Part shown: positions 48,140 through 57,505 of the stretch, piece after piece
Numbering within the stretch: the first letter of the stretch is position 1
How the letters are laid out: every line of letters begins with the position of its first letter
From: Parapristionchus giblindavisi
Taxonomy: Eukaryota; Nematoda; Chromadorea; Rhabditida; Diplogasteridae
DNA: 64,000 nt
Assembly: GCA_943737045.1 (NCBI GenBank)
Contig: CALSFV010000004.1
Span: 321,501 to 385,500 of the forward strand
Direction of reading: 5' to 3'
The notes under the pieces: model-generated
Told to the model about the DNA's origin: nothing
Database searches by the model: none
Seen by the model: the letters and a program-made list of their open reading frames with translations, nothing else
Translations under genes and position numbers: made by a program

Positions 48140-48590
48140 GAGGGCGCTATTACGAGATTTCAGACTCTAAACTCTCGTAATTTTTTTCATTCCTTTCTCT
48201 CAGATGGAGGGGTGCGGTCGCTATTACGAGATTTCAGACTCTAAAATCTCGTAATTTTTTTCATTCCTCTCTCTCAGATGGAGGGGTGCGGTCGCTATTA
48301 CGAGATTTCAGACTCTAAAATCTCGTAATTTTTTTCATTCCTCTCTCTCAGATGGAGGGGTGCGGTCGCTATTACGAGCTTTCAGACTCTAAAATCTCGT
48401 AAGTTTTTTCATTCCTCTCTCTCAGATGGAGGGGTGCGGTCGCTATTACGAGATTTTAGACTCTGAAATCTCGTAAGTTTTTTCATTCCTCTCTCTCAGA
48501 TGGAGGGGTGCGGTCGCTATTACGAGATATTAGACTCTGAAATCTCGTAATTTTGTTCAAACCTCTCTCAGGTGCGGTCGCTATTACGAA
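48140..48590 (+). repeat. Minisatellite, about 65-70 bp unit, left array
   Basis: About six units contain GAGGGGTGCGGTCGCTATTA followed by CGAGATTTCAGACTCTAAAA and TCTCGTAA. Each unit is itself partly palindromic (TTACGAGATTT ... AAATCTCGTAA). Confidence 0.8.
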
Positions 48591-48984
48591 ATTCGAAGTT
48601 CGAATTGAAGTTCGGATTCACGACGATTCACGACGGATCCGCTTGCTGCCCACTACAATGCCTTGCGCATTTTAACAAGTTAGTCGATTGTCGATTGTCA
48701 AGCTCTGTAACTGTAAATGAGTAGGGAGAAAGCAGAAAATTACAAACCGTATTGCCCTGCTTTCTTCTCAGCACAGCAGTTGATGATGCTCATTAAAGAA
48801 ATATTTCTTTCTTCGTAGACAATTGTATTATTTCCAACATGAAACAATACCGATTTGCAGATGAAATCGACAAGAAAAACTAACTTGTTAAAATGCGCAA
48901 GGCATTGTACTGGGCAGCAAGCGGATCCATCGTGAATAGTCTTGAATCCGAACTTCAATTCGAACTTCGAACTTCGTAATATCG

Positions 48985-49350
48985 ACCGCACCTGAGAGAG
49001 AGGTATGAACAAAATTACGAGATTTCAGAGTCTAAAATCTCGTAATAGCGACCGCACCGCTCCATCTGAGAGATAGAAATGAACAAAATTACGAGATTTT
49101 AGAGTCTGAAATCTCGTAATAGCGACCGCACCGCTCCATCTGAGAGATAGAAATGAACAAAATTACGAGATTTTAGAGTCTGAAATCTCGTAATAGCGAC
49201 CGCACCCCTTCATCTGAGAGAGAGAGGAATGAACAAAATTACGAGATTTTAGAGTCTGAAATCTCGTAATAGCGACCGCACCCCTCCATCTGAGAGAGAG
49301 AGGAATGAACAAAATTACAAGATTTTAGAGTCTGAAATTTCGTAATCTAG
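48985..49350 (-). repeat. Minisatellite, right array, inverted
   Basis: About five units of the same repeat in the opposite orientation to 48140-48590. Together they make a hairpin of repeats around a loop of about 400 bp. Confidence 0.8.
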
Positions 49351-51436
49351 GATTTTCGGATCAAACATCAAACAACTACCTGCGAGTGGTATGTTTTCAT
49401 AATTTTGAAATAAATAAAATTCCATTTGCAGAAAATTGGCAAACAAGTTGAAGCAAAGGAATTAAAAGCACGGGACAAATCATCGCTGGACGACTTCTAA
49501 TCCAATCGAAGAAGTCAAGAAAGCGAAAAATAACTGAGAAAGAATAATAATATACGATAAAATTTTATTCATGAATATTAGTCGAAGAAGCATTGAAAAG
49601 GTCAAACATACAGAACACACAGAAAAAAACAACTTTTAAAAAATGGGGATAAAATGGGGATACAATACGAAAAAGAAACAACATTAAGAAAGTGAATTAT
49701 AATAAGAAAAAAATTAAATCAGCTTCAAATTACGAAAGAAATACAAATAAAATAAAATGAAATAATAAGAGATAAAATGTGTTTTCCCATTACATAAAAT
49801 TAGGGACATTTGCTTACTTTTTGAAAAGATCGAAAAGTCTGTATATAGAGGTTGGGCACGTATGAGTTTGGCCAAACTCACTCTGCGTCTCGGACAAATT
49901 AGTTTGACCCGTTTTATATTGAGCAGTTGCACATTCAAAAAAAATTAACACCAGAGAATACGAACTCAATAGTTCACCAACGATATTTTTATATCTTGAT
50001 TTTCAAAATAAACATGTTACAAATATCGCTTTTAGTACTTGCAGAACAATAACAACTTTTAAGAAAATATTTTCCGAAAATTTTCCGAATTTTCCGAAAA
50101 AAGTTTCGGAAATTTCCGATTTTCCGAAAATATTTTTTCCGAACAGCCCTGTTCTATATGTTAAATTGATACGATTAGGATCTCTTATAATTTGATACAA
50201 TGATCATACTAGTGATTTCTTGGATAGATTGATTGGGATTATTGATATTTGATTTCGATCAAATATAGAATGTCTATCAACAGTTTTTTTTGAATTGATA
50301 AAGTTCCCCTACTCCTATTCTCTCTCATCGTAGTGATCTTTGATCTTGTTCCGTTCTCGCTATGGTATCTACTGAGGTATCTTCTAGACAGCGAAGTTCT
50401 TCTAGACAGCGAAGTCATTATTATCACCTATTTATTTTTGCTCATATTTACCAGATTTAGTATTTCAATCATATTGTTGCGGAAATCGAGTCGTATACTC
50501 CCATCTGTGGTTAATTCAAAGCTATGTGAGTATCTCCTTACTTCCAGCGATGCTCTACCAGCCGATCGATCTCTCCTTTTTCTCATCTCTCAATTTCAGG
50601 AGTTTACTTGTTCTTTCACATTATTCATATCCTTATCATAGATAAACAGATATGTAAATTTGTTTCATCCTAATTACATAGTAGAGATAATGTTTGTTCG
50701 TTTTGATTATACTGAATAAAGAACAATGTATTAATTTGTATTTTCAATATGCATAATCTTCGAAAAGATTAATAATCAATGAATAGGAATGACATAGTTG
50801 ATTAACGGTAAATTTAAAAGTGAACGGTGAACGAAAATAAAGCAGTGAACGGTGAACTAGAAATCTGTGAACGGTGAATGAAAAAACCGTGAACGGTGAA
50901 CGGTGAATGGTGAACCGTGAACTTTACAATTACCCTCTCCACCTTTAATCTCCTGCGTCTCTTGGTAAAAGAAGTTAGATGATATCACCTCAAATAGCAC
51001 GCATTATTTACAGTTGGACGTACAAAGTAAAATTACCTGATGGAACAGAATCGTAGATATGGCAAGATATGAAGTTTTATTTGGCATTATAATTTTTTTC
51101 TTTTACTGGGACTGAATAAAGACTAAAGTAGAATGGAATATTTCATATAGAGGAATCCGTGGGCTAATTTACCATGGTAATGTCAATTAGATTTGTTTAT
51201 TTTCATAATCTTATAATTCGCAGGACTGCGTTATAATAATAATATTTATGCGTTTTGCAAGAAAACACGGTATTGACCGTATAAAATACACTTGTTTATT
51301 TGGTACGAGAGTAGCCAACCACTCCCATAAGAGACTTTCTTGTTTTGCACGGTTCAGAAACTATGCCGATATCTTTTATATATAATATAGCGCGCGGCGA
51401 AGGTCAGCCGGGTTAGAGAGAGGCAGCGGAGAGACA

Positions 51437-51487
51437 ATCGAGAGGCGGGGCGAGATGTAGAAGGCTACATCTCGATCGCCTCTCGAT
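51437..51487. repeat. Short strong hairpin
   Basis: AATCGAGAGGCGGGGCGAGATGTAG-type arm pairs with CTACATCTCGATCGCCTCTC across a 4-base loop, with one mismatch region. It lies upstream of gene H. Confidence 0.6.
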
Positions 51488-51610
51488 TTTGACTTCCGTT
51501 CGTTAGCACCATTTGTCATCTTCTTATGCAAGTACATTTTATACGCACAATACAGAAGAGATAAATAAATAAAATTATATCGAATGATTGATGATGGACA
51601 TTTGACAAAA

Positions 51611-52150
51611 CTATGAAACATGAACATTGAAGAAGGTGCAATGTGCAGATGGGATAAGGCAAATATTATTCTTGTCAAATTTCAATGATATGTCAATGAT
51701 AAATTTCATTGCAGCTTTGATATCTATTTCTTCTCTACGCTTTTCAAGAGTATCTAAATTTAGTTGTTTATTCCTAAGGGAAAGTTTCGGCATCGAATCC
51801 CACGCTGTATTAAAACAGCGCTTGAATACTCGTCTAGTGAAATAATTCTGTACTCGTTCTAGGATCTTTTTGGTATGGATTAAAAACTGTAGATGCACTT
51901 TCAAGTATGGGCCTTATATATATATTGAATAAGTTTTTACTAGGGCGGTTGCATTTTTGGTGCGCAGAACTCTTAGGATTATGTGGCATGCAGTTTTCGC
52001 TTTTGTACATGTTTGCCTGCTGTGGGTAGAGAAAGTTAGGGTCTTCTGAATGAGGAAGCCAAGATCCTTAACCAAATCTCTTATGTTTCTTCTTCTTGCG
52101 TGTATTGCTGCATGTGTTATAATCTTGTGTTCAACCTATAGTATCAAGTT
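51611..52150 (-). pseudogene. LINE reverse transcriptase C-terminal remnant
   Basis: The minus strand reads KILERVQNYFTRRVFKRC and LNLDTLEKRREEIDIKAA, matching the LINE at 53744-54853 (KVQNYFTRRVFARC, LETLEKRR). Only the region after the catalytic domain is left. Confidence 0.65.
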
Positions 52151-52329
52151 TACCGGCTGAAATAACATTGATTATTGTTATTCGAGATCAGACGTTGCTG
52201 AAATCAAACATGTTTGTGGCAACGGATTGCAATTGTAGATTCTATATTCTGCTTAATATTGTCTACTATTGATATTCCAATCGTAGGTGCAGTATAATAT
52301 GCGCTCGCGGAAAATGAAATATGTAAGCC

Positions 52330-52440
52330 CTTGGTCTCGAAACCATGGTTTTAGTGCCAAACATCCTTTCCTATTCAGTCTCTCTCATTGTCAGAAAGAA
52401 CACAATGATCACGATCAACTATATTTGGCCCAAATATATA
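52330..52440 (+). promoter_or_regulatory. Possible orphan upstream block and decayed signal exon
   Basis: TCTCGAAACCATGGTTTTAG followed by GCCAAA resembles the region before gene E (TCTCGAAACCATGGTTTTTG ... GCCAAA), and an ATG follows at a similar distance (ATGATCACGATC). No downstream + strand exon of the family was found before 55.5 kb, so this may be the left-over start of a lost gene. Confidence 0.35.
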
Positions 52441-53586
52441 TATATAGGCTAATTGATATTTATAATTAAAAAAAGAACAGTTTTCAGGTACTTGGCATTT
52501 ACAGATTAGTCAAATAGTTTTTTTGTAGGAACAATACTCCCTTTTCAATAACTCTTACGTTTTTTTTTGTGAAAATCTATAACGTACAAAACCAAATATA
52601 CATAAAGATTTATCGAAACAATGTAAAATAATTATTAAAATGATTAAAGATTAAGTGCATCGTTTATGTTGATGTCACCGTGATAAGACATGTTGAAGAC
52701 AACGGACTTCCATTATATATCCATTGTACTTCATCATTACAGGTTACAACTTGATCATTCTGAGGCATCCATTGGCCATCACATTGAATCTGACAAGTTA
52801 ATAAAAATAAAATAGAAGTAACAAATATTCAAAAGCTCTAATAATTAATGTGCACATATTTCACATAAATTGACGCGCATACACATAGATTATATGTCAT
52901 AGAAAACGAGGAGAAAAGGATCAATGAGCGGAGAAGAGACAGTTGGGAAAAAAACTTACCAGTAATGTGTATTGTTCTTTGATAATTCCTATATACATGC
53001 AATCATCGAGGAACACTTGAGGCATCGAATCATCACAGATCTTTGACGAAGGACAATCTTTCGTAGGTTTCAATGGAACACACTTTTGACATTCTGAAAC
53101 TAAGTATAATTGTCAAATACGAACCCGTTCATGATTAGTTCAAGTTTTTTTTTCAAATTAAAAGCACAGCATGAGCTAATTTGAAATTCCGCGCTCCTTG
53201 AATGCTCGCTTTCTTTGTCTACGAGAGCGTTAATGCAAAAATAGCCTTCAAAGTCTTTAAAGGGTCGCCGTAGAATTTTTGATTTAAAAAAAATATTATT
53301 CATTATTAATCTGTATCAACTTACGAGGAGTAAGATCAATTGTTGTTGGAGGAGTAGAAGATGACGCGGTTGTCGACGAAGATTTCGTAACTGACGTAGT
53401 TTTAGGTGTTTTAGACGCCGTCGAAGTGGAAGTAGATTTCGTTGTGTAAATTTTCTGTGTTATGGACGTAGTAGTGGGAGCCTTAGTAGATGTAGAAGTT
53501 GTAGATGAAGTAGACGTAGGAGTGGTTCTGGATGTAGAAGAGGATGGACACACACCCTTCAGTAGTACAGAAACGTATGCGTTAAT

Positions 53587-54880
53587 AATAATTTATTTAT
53601 CCTTAACGATAAACAGAGAGGTGAAAAAGAAAGTAAAACAATATTATGGAATGATGCGTGAGATCAAACATTGAATCAAGTGGGGACGACAGTAAATGAT
53701 AATGATGCAAGAGTTAAATAAATCGTTACAAGGGAAAGATAGATCAGTCTGGGATCGAGAAGTCGATCCTATTTTCGGGTAGTGATAGTAAACGTGCCGC
53801 CCTAGCGAAGAAACTGTAGTGCCTATATTGGAACCGTGACCCGGGATTATTGAAATTTATCCCATTTCTGGTTATATATGTATTGAAATAATGGGATTTC
53901 TTGTTCGAAATTTTGAACTTGCCTCTGAGAAGTTTGAGGGAAGTTCTAACGTCTATATTTAGTCTACGTTTTTCTAGCGTTTCCAGTTTAAGTTTTGTAT
54001 TACGCTCAGGTGCTCCAGGCATATTCTCCCATGTATAACCATAGCAACGTGCGAATACTCTTCTGGTAAAGTAATTCTGAACTTTTTCGAGGATTTTAAT
54101 ATCCTTTTTCTGATAGGGATTAAAGACTGTTGAAGCACTTTCAAGGATGGGGCGAATGTAGATCGAGAATGCTTTGAGGAGAATTTCAGGCTTTTTAGTC
54201 CGCAGTGCTCGCATTAGTATGTGGCAAGCAGACTTTGCTTTTATTGAAATAGCTCTGCAATGGTCGGAAAATGTTAAAGTTTTCTGGATAGCAAAACCAA
54301 GGTCTTTAACTACTTCCTTTTTATTCAGTATTGCATTTTCGATCATATAGTTCCGTTTTGGGTTCGCTCTTCCAAGATGCAGGGTGGTGCATTTGTGAGA
54401 TGCGAGAGGCAATTGCCAATCATTAGCCCATCTAACTATTTTGTCCACTGCTATTTGCAGTGGGACAGGAGGGTCGTCCTTATTAAATGATTTATATATT
54501 TTGATGTCATCGGCATATATTCTGGCAACAACATCGTTATTTTGTACTAGTGCCGGTATTTCAGAAGTGAAAATTAAAAATAGTAAGGGTCCAAGTACAG
54601 AGCCCTGCGGTACGCCACTACTGACTAGGTGAGAATCGGACAGTTTATCTTTAACTCGAACTTGAAATGATCTATTGGAAAGATAATCAGAGATCCAGTT
54701 AATGGTTTTCATTGAAATGCCAGTTGTACTGAGTTTACAAATTAGTTTTGGATGGGATACACTATCAAAGGCTTTTGCGAAGTCAAAATAGATAACATCA
54801 ACTGTTTTTCCACTGCTAAGTGCGGCAGTCCAATGCTCTAGAACCTCCAGCATCTGCAGTTCTCGTGAACGATGTCGTCG
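53587..54880 (-). mobile_element. 5'-truncated LINE inside gene F
   Basis: The 3' end (left) has a TAATAATAATTTATTTATCC tail, again a short microsatellite rather than poly(A). The 5' end is truncated within the reverse transcriptase. It lies in the same orientation as gene F, between two near-identical copies of gene F sequence. Confidence 0.7.
53744..54853 (-). CDS. LINE reverse transcriptase fragment (369 aa, open)
   Basis: The frame contains VIYFDFAKAFDSVSHPKL, SSGVPQGSVLGPLLF and the catalytic YADD in ARIYADDIKIYK, then the thumb and C-terminal region NPGSRFQYRHYSFFARAAR. Endonuclease and the start of the RT are absent, so it is inactive. It belongs to a different CR1/Jockey-like family from the LINE at 14862-21028. 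The uninterrupted frame suggests recent arrival. Confidence 0.8.
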   Translation of the reverse strand: MLEVLEHWTAALSSGKTVDVIYFDFAKAFDSVSHPKLICKLSTTGISMKTINWISDYLSNRSFQVRVKDKLSDSHLVSSGVPQGSVLGPLLFLIFTSEIPALVQNNDVVARIYADDIKIYKSFNKDDPPVPLQIAVDKIVRWANDWQLPLASHKCTTLHLGRANPKRNYMIENAILNKKEVVKDLGFAIQKTLTFSDHCRAISIKAKSACHILMRALRTKKPEILLKAFSIYIRPILESASTVFNPYQKKDIKILEKVQNYFTRRVFARCYGYTWENMPGAPERNTKLKLETLEKRRLNIDVRTSLKLLRGKFKISNKKSHYFNTYITRNGINFNNPGSRFQYRHYSFFARAARLLSLPENRIDFSIPD

Positions 54881-55572
54881 TTAAGGAACACTTTAGCGAT
54901 AGAATCATCACAGATCTTTGACGAAGGACAATCTTTCGTAGGTTTCAATGGAACACACTTTTGACATTCTGAAACTAAGTATAATTGCCAAATACGAACC
55001 CGTTCATGATTAGTTCAAGTTTTTTTTTTTCAAATTAAAAGCACAGCATGAGCTAATTTGAAATTCCGCGCTCCTTGAATGCTCGCTTTCTTTGTCTACG
55101 AGAGCGTTAATGCAAAAATAGCCTTCAAAGTCTTTAAAGGGTCGCCGTAGAATTTTTGATTTAAAAAAATATTATTCATTATTAATCTGTATCAACTTAC
55201 GAGGAGTAAGATCAATTGTTGTTGGAGGAGTAGAAGATGACGCGGTTGTCGACGAAGATTTCGTAACTGACGTAGTTTTAGGTGTTTTAGACGCCGTCGA
55301 AGTGGAAGTAGATTTCGTTGTGTAAATTTTCTGTGTTATGGACGTAGTAGTGGGAGCCTTAGTAGATGTAGAAGTTGTAGATGAAGTAGACGTAGGAGTG
55401 GTTCTGGATGTAGAAGAGGATGGACACACACCCTTCAGTAGTACAGAAACGTATGCGTTGCAAGCAGTATTGGATTTTACATCCCCGAGAAGGACGCATC
55501 TCTGTTTCACTTCTGAATACGCGATTGCGAAACAATTGGCCTGCAAAAGCATTAATTAATGTTAAAAATATT

Positions 55573-56073
55573 ATTAGACACTGTTATAACGCCTTGATTA
55601 AAAGAAAGCATGACCGAGAACAGAACAAACTGTCTTTTTTATTGTTGATCAACCGGTATCTTGACTCGTTTTGTGTCCTCGGTGATCGATGTTGTTTCTG
55701 TCCATTCAATCGAGTAGGAATCTGTCAGTCTATAGGAGTTGTATATCGTCTCGAATGTTCATTGTGTCCCGATTTCTACATTGGCCATTCAGGCCGACCC
55801 CTCCATGCACGTGCAGTAGAACATTACCGTAGTGGTCGATATCCCCTCACTGCCTCTAATTCAACCAAGCCATTTGCTCGTCATTCCATTGATTGTCATA
55901 ATGCTCAACCCATTCGTTTGTCTGGTACTGTCATCTGCATCGAACCCAATGTAGTCAGACGGAAAGTAGCCGAGGCCCTTCACATTGAGACCACTAAACC
56001 ACCTATCAATGCCCGCTATGAGCTCACTGATGACCTCACACCATTATCTCTCCTCTCACTCTCTCTAACATAA
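55573..56073 (+). pseudogene. Penelope-like element GIY-YIG endonuclease fragment
   Basis: The frame has CCFCPFNRVGICQS, VVYRLECSLCPDFYIGHSGR (GIY-YIG motif as VVY...FYIG), LHARAVEHYRS, FARHSIDCH and RKVAEALHIETTKPPINAR. These match the C-terminal endonuclease of Penelope-like retroelements, including the cysteine and histidine residues before and after the catalytic motif. The reverse transcriptase is missing, so it is 5' truncated. It lies in the intron 5' of gene F exon 3, opposite in orientation to gene F. Confidence 0.78.
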
Positions 56074-56205
56074 CCCATCTATCTCTCTCACTCTCATCCT
56101 TTTCACTAAATTGTCATCTATTGCAGCCGTTTGTCATTTTCCGTGTGTCCTCTGTTTGTCATGTTTCATTCCTGTATATCCCAATGTTGGTTATTTGTAG
56201 GTAAT

Positions 56206-56252
56206 TATGTCACTGATGATGGGTTGAGTACCCGAAACGCGTCTGACCGATA
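56206..56252 (+). ncRNA. Hammerhead-ribozyme-like motif at the Penelope-like 3' end
   Basis: The sequence has the conserved core CTGATGA (56213-56219), a stem-loop GGGT-TGAGT-ACCC (56221-56233), GAAA (56234-56237), a very short stem III (CGCG) and a GTC cleavage triplet (56241-56243), with stem I formed by GTCA (56209-56212) and TGAC (56244-56247). Penelope-like elements are known to carry type I hammerheads with very short stem III near their ends, which matches the position 130 bp after the endonuclease stop. One extra T between core and stem II makes activity uncertain. Confidence 0.6.
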
Positions 56253-56304
56253 AACTAGATGACCCAACTCTTCGTTTAACCTATGGCATAACCAAGCACA
56301 ATAC

Positions 56305-56575
56305 TAAAATACAAATTCCGCTATTTGCCGCGCAATATTCAGTCTCCGCCCACTTCTTCGCGCGACATACCATTTTCTCTTATTTCATCGATTTTTATGG
56401 CGTCTTCTCGTCATTTAATTGGGCTTTCAGCAAAAATAAAATTATATGCATTTACAAAACATTCGGAAAAACCTCCCGAAATTAGGCGAAAATTTTGGAG
56501 TGCGTTTTTCTCAACGGTGGAGAAGTTTACTATATTCGGCATTTGCGCGATGTATGCAAAACTTTTGTAATTCTA
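56305..56575. repeat. Dispersed repeat, second copy
   Basis: It is related to 10790-11100 over most of its length (AATACAAATTCCGCT ... GAGAAGTTTACTAT). No gene is seen. Confidence 0.5.
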
Positions 56576-57065
56576 TAATACTGAGGTTCCTCTCAAATAA
56601 CTGTCTATTCTGCTGTTCTCTATTATGCAAGATTCGTATCCAGTTTCTTCTCAATTCAAGCTTTTTTTATGAAACTCTATTCCAGACGTAAAATCGACAC
56701 ATAAGCGCGACAAAACTTTTTCACTCACGAAGTCTGTTTGATCGTCTCGTTTTTCTATGAATGAGAGAGGTCCTGGCACCCTTTCGTCTATTTGCCTACA
56801 ACTGGCACGAGCTTACATCCATTAAACTCATTAGCGTGTCCCAAGCGTCAAAAACCCATGGAAAGTTCAGAAATCGTCATTGTTATGTATTTGCCGGTAC
56901 AAAAAGTAGTAGTAGTATAGAGACTTTATTAGAGAGAGGGAAACAGTATCACCGGTACATGGGAATGAAAAGAACAAGAATGATGAAAGGCCAATAATAC
57001 GTTACGTCAACTACGATGTCATTTACATAGCATAGGGAAATATGGCCATGCAAATGTGCATGCTA

Positions 57066-57505
57066 ACAAGGGGATGGTCGCAACTGGTCCTGGCCATATT
57101 AGATGGCAATAACATGACTAGGATCAGTTTTCGATGCTGATCACGAATCCGTTTTCAGAAAGTGCCTAATCGACCTGACTTTCGAGAAAATCGGTATTGA
57201 AATTTGACTTGCAAATTCGAAAAATCGTGTAATGTCCTTGACAAACTATCTGGATTGCATCGGAAAGATCCGGCAGTGTAAGGTAAAGTATTGCGAGAGT
57301 TTATAGATGAGCTCACTAGCCTACCCGGACGGTTTGCGCAGGAAACCACACGAATTTCCGAATTAAAATATCGATTTCCTCGAAAATTAGGTCGATTAGG
57401 CACTTTCTGAAAACGGATTCGTGATCAGCATCGAAAACTGATCATAGTCATGTTATTGCGATCTCATATGGCCCGGACCAGTTGCGACCATTCCCTTGTA
57501 AGGTA
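57066..57505. mobile_element. 440-bp foldback repeat
   Basis: The left arm (AGGGGATGGTCGCAACTGG, GATCACGAATCCGTTTTCAG) is repeated inverted at 57375-57505. No coding region. Positions 56905-57000 contain a TAG-repeat followed by ATAGAGACTTTATTAG that may be a LINE 3' tail, weakly supported. Confidence 0.65.

Larger units (their letters stand above)
47435..49920. mobile_element. Long inverted-repeat element with minisatellite arms
   Basis: The ends AATATAAAACGGGTCAAA are inverted at TTTGACCCGTTTTATATT. The arms share GTCCGAGACGCAGAG and GAGTTTGGCCAAAC. Toward the centre each arm contains a tandem repeat array in opposite orientation (48140-48590 and 48985-49350), with a central part at about 48600-48985 that is also inverted. 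The target duplication is unclear. Confidence 0.6.
46648..50151. mobile_element. hAT-like element with TTTCCGAAAA-rich ends
   Basis: The left end CAGCGCTGGGATTTCCG and right end inverse CAGGGCTGTTCGG resemble the MITE at 6749-7277. The flanks CACTATAT and TTCTATAT agree at 6 of 8 positions, as expected for a decayed 8-bp duplication. The arms are AT-rich with TTTCCGAAAA units. It encloses the elements at 47090 and 47435. Confidence 0.55.
45122..50935. mobile_element. Mutator-like long-TIR element with GTTCACCG repeats (5.8 kb)
   Basis: Both ends run inward GG-AATTGTAAAGTTCACGG and are flanked by the same 9 bp, TCTCCACCT (45113-45121 and 50936-50944). The terminal arms are built from tandem GTTCACCGTTCACC-type units. 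The 9-bp duplication suggests a Mutator-like element. It landed in the last bases of the gene H TTAA element. Its interior holds a 275-bp palindrome, a hAT-like element and further insertions. No transposase recognised. Confidence 0.68.
42791..50944. mobile_element. TTAA element inserted in exon 2 of gene H
   Basis: Left end AGGTGGACTCCCGCGAATAT, right end inverse AGGTGGAGAACCCCGAATG (after allowing for the insertion at 45122-50935), flanked by TTAA (42787-42790 and 50945-50948). These termini match the tRNA-bearing MITEs at 23716, 27184 and 47090, so this is a longer member of that family, about 2.3 kb without its own insertions. It also has a tRNA-like segment on the minus strand at about 42995-43075 (TTAGTGCAGTGGCATC, GGTTCAAATCCCGC). 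No transposase is recognised in 43080-45110. Confidence 0.75.
41892..51087 (-). pseudogene. Gene H: PAN-like / Cys-module gene with exon 2 broken by 8.15 kb of nested elements
   Basis: Minus-strand exons 51037-51087 (signal MPNKTSYLAISTILFHQ), exon 2 split into 50945-50988 and 42717-42786, then 42378-42516, 42146-42282, 41892-42017. Exon 2 starts VISSNFFYQETQEI at the right and continues ARVVLSLHPDYTQESC at the left; the break is at TTAA. Adding 40 + 4 + 70 nt gives 114, the standard exon-2 length of the family, and the whole sums to 567 nt (188 aa) in frame. Later motifs: ECRAVYFG, NCVMLGRI, CVPSKDCDAKA, CDGQWLPQND, NCLITATFG. One domain cysteine is already Phe (FFYQ). With the insertion the coding exon is destroyed, so the gene is very probably inactive, although everything else is intact and the break may be recent. 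Confidence 0.82.
52664..55540 (-). pseudogene. Gene F: PAN-like paralog rearranged around a LINE
   Basis: Minus-strand pieces: exon 3 (55201-55540; NCFAIAYS, RCVLLGDV, then a Ser/Thr linker); start of exon 4 (about 54885-54968; CQKCVPLKPTKDCPSSKICD), cut by a LINE; a second, 5'-truncated copy of exon 3 (53325-53586); a complete exon 4 (52960-53093); exon 5 (52664-52789; CDGQWMPQND, TCLITVTST). The two exon-3 to exon-4 stretches are nearly identical over about 545 bp. No signal exon or exon 2 was found to the right of 55540, where a Penelope-like fragment lies in the intron. As arranged it cannot make a normal protein. It may represent one gene with a duplicated target or two fused paralogs. 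Confidence 0.7.

Noticed and set aside
48140..49350. CRISPR array
   Set aside because: Repeats are contiguous minisatellite units without unique spacers, in a eukaryotic context.
55420..55570. N-terminal extension of the GIY-YIG frame
   Set aside because: This part is antisense to gene F exon 3 and not part of the Penelope-like element.
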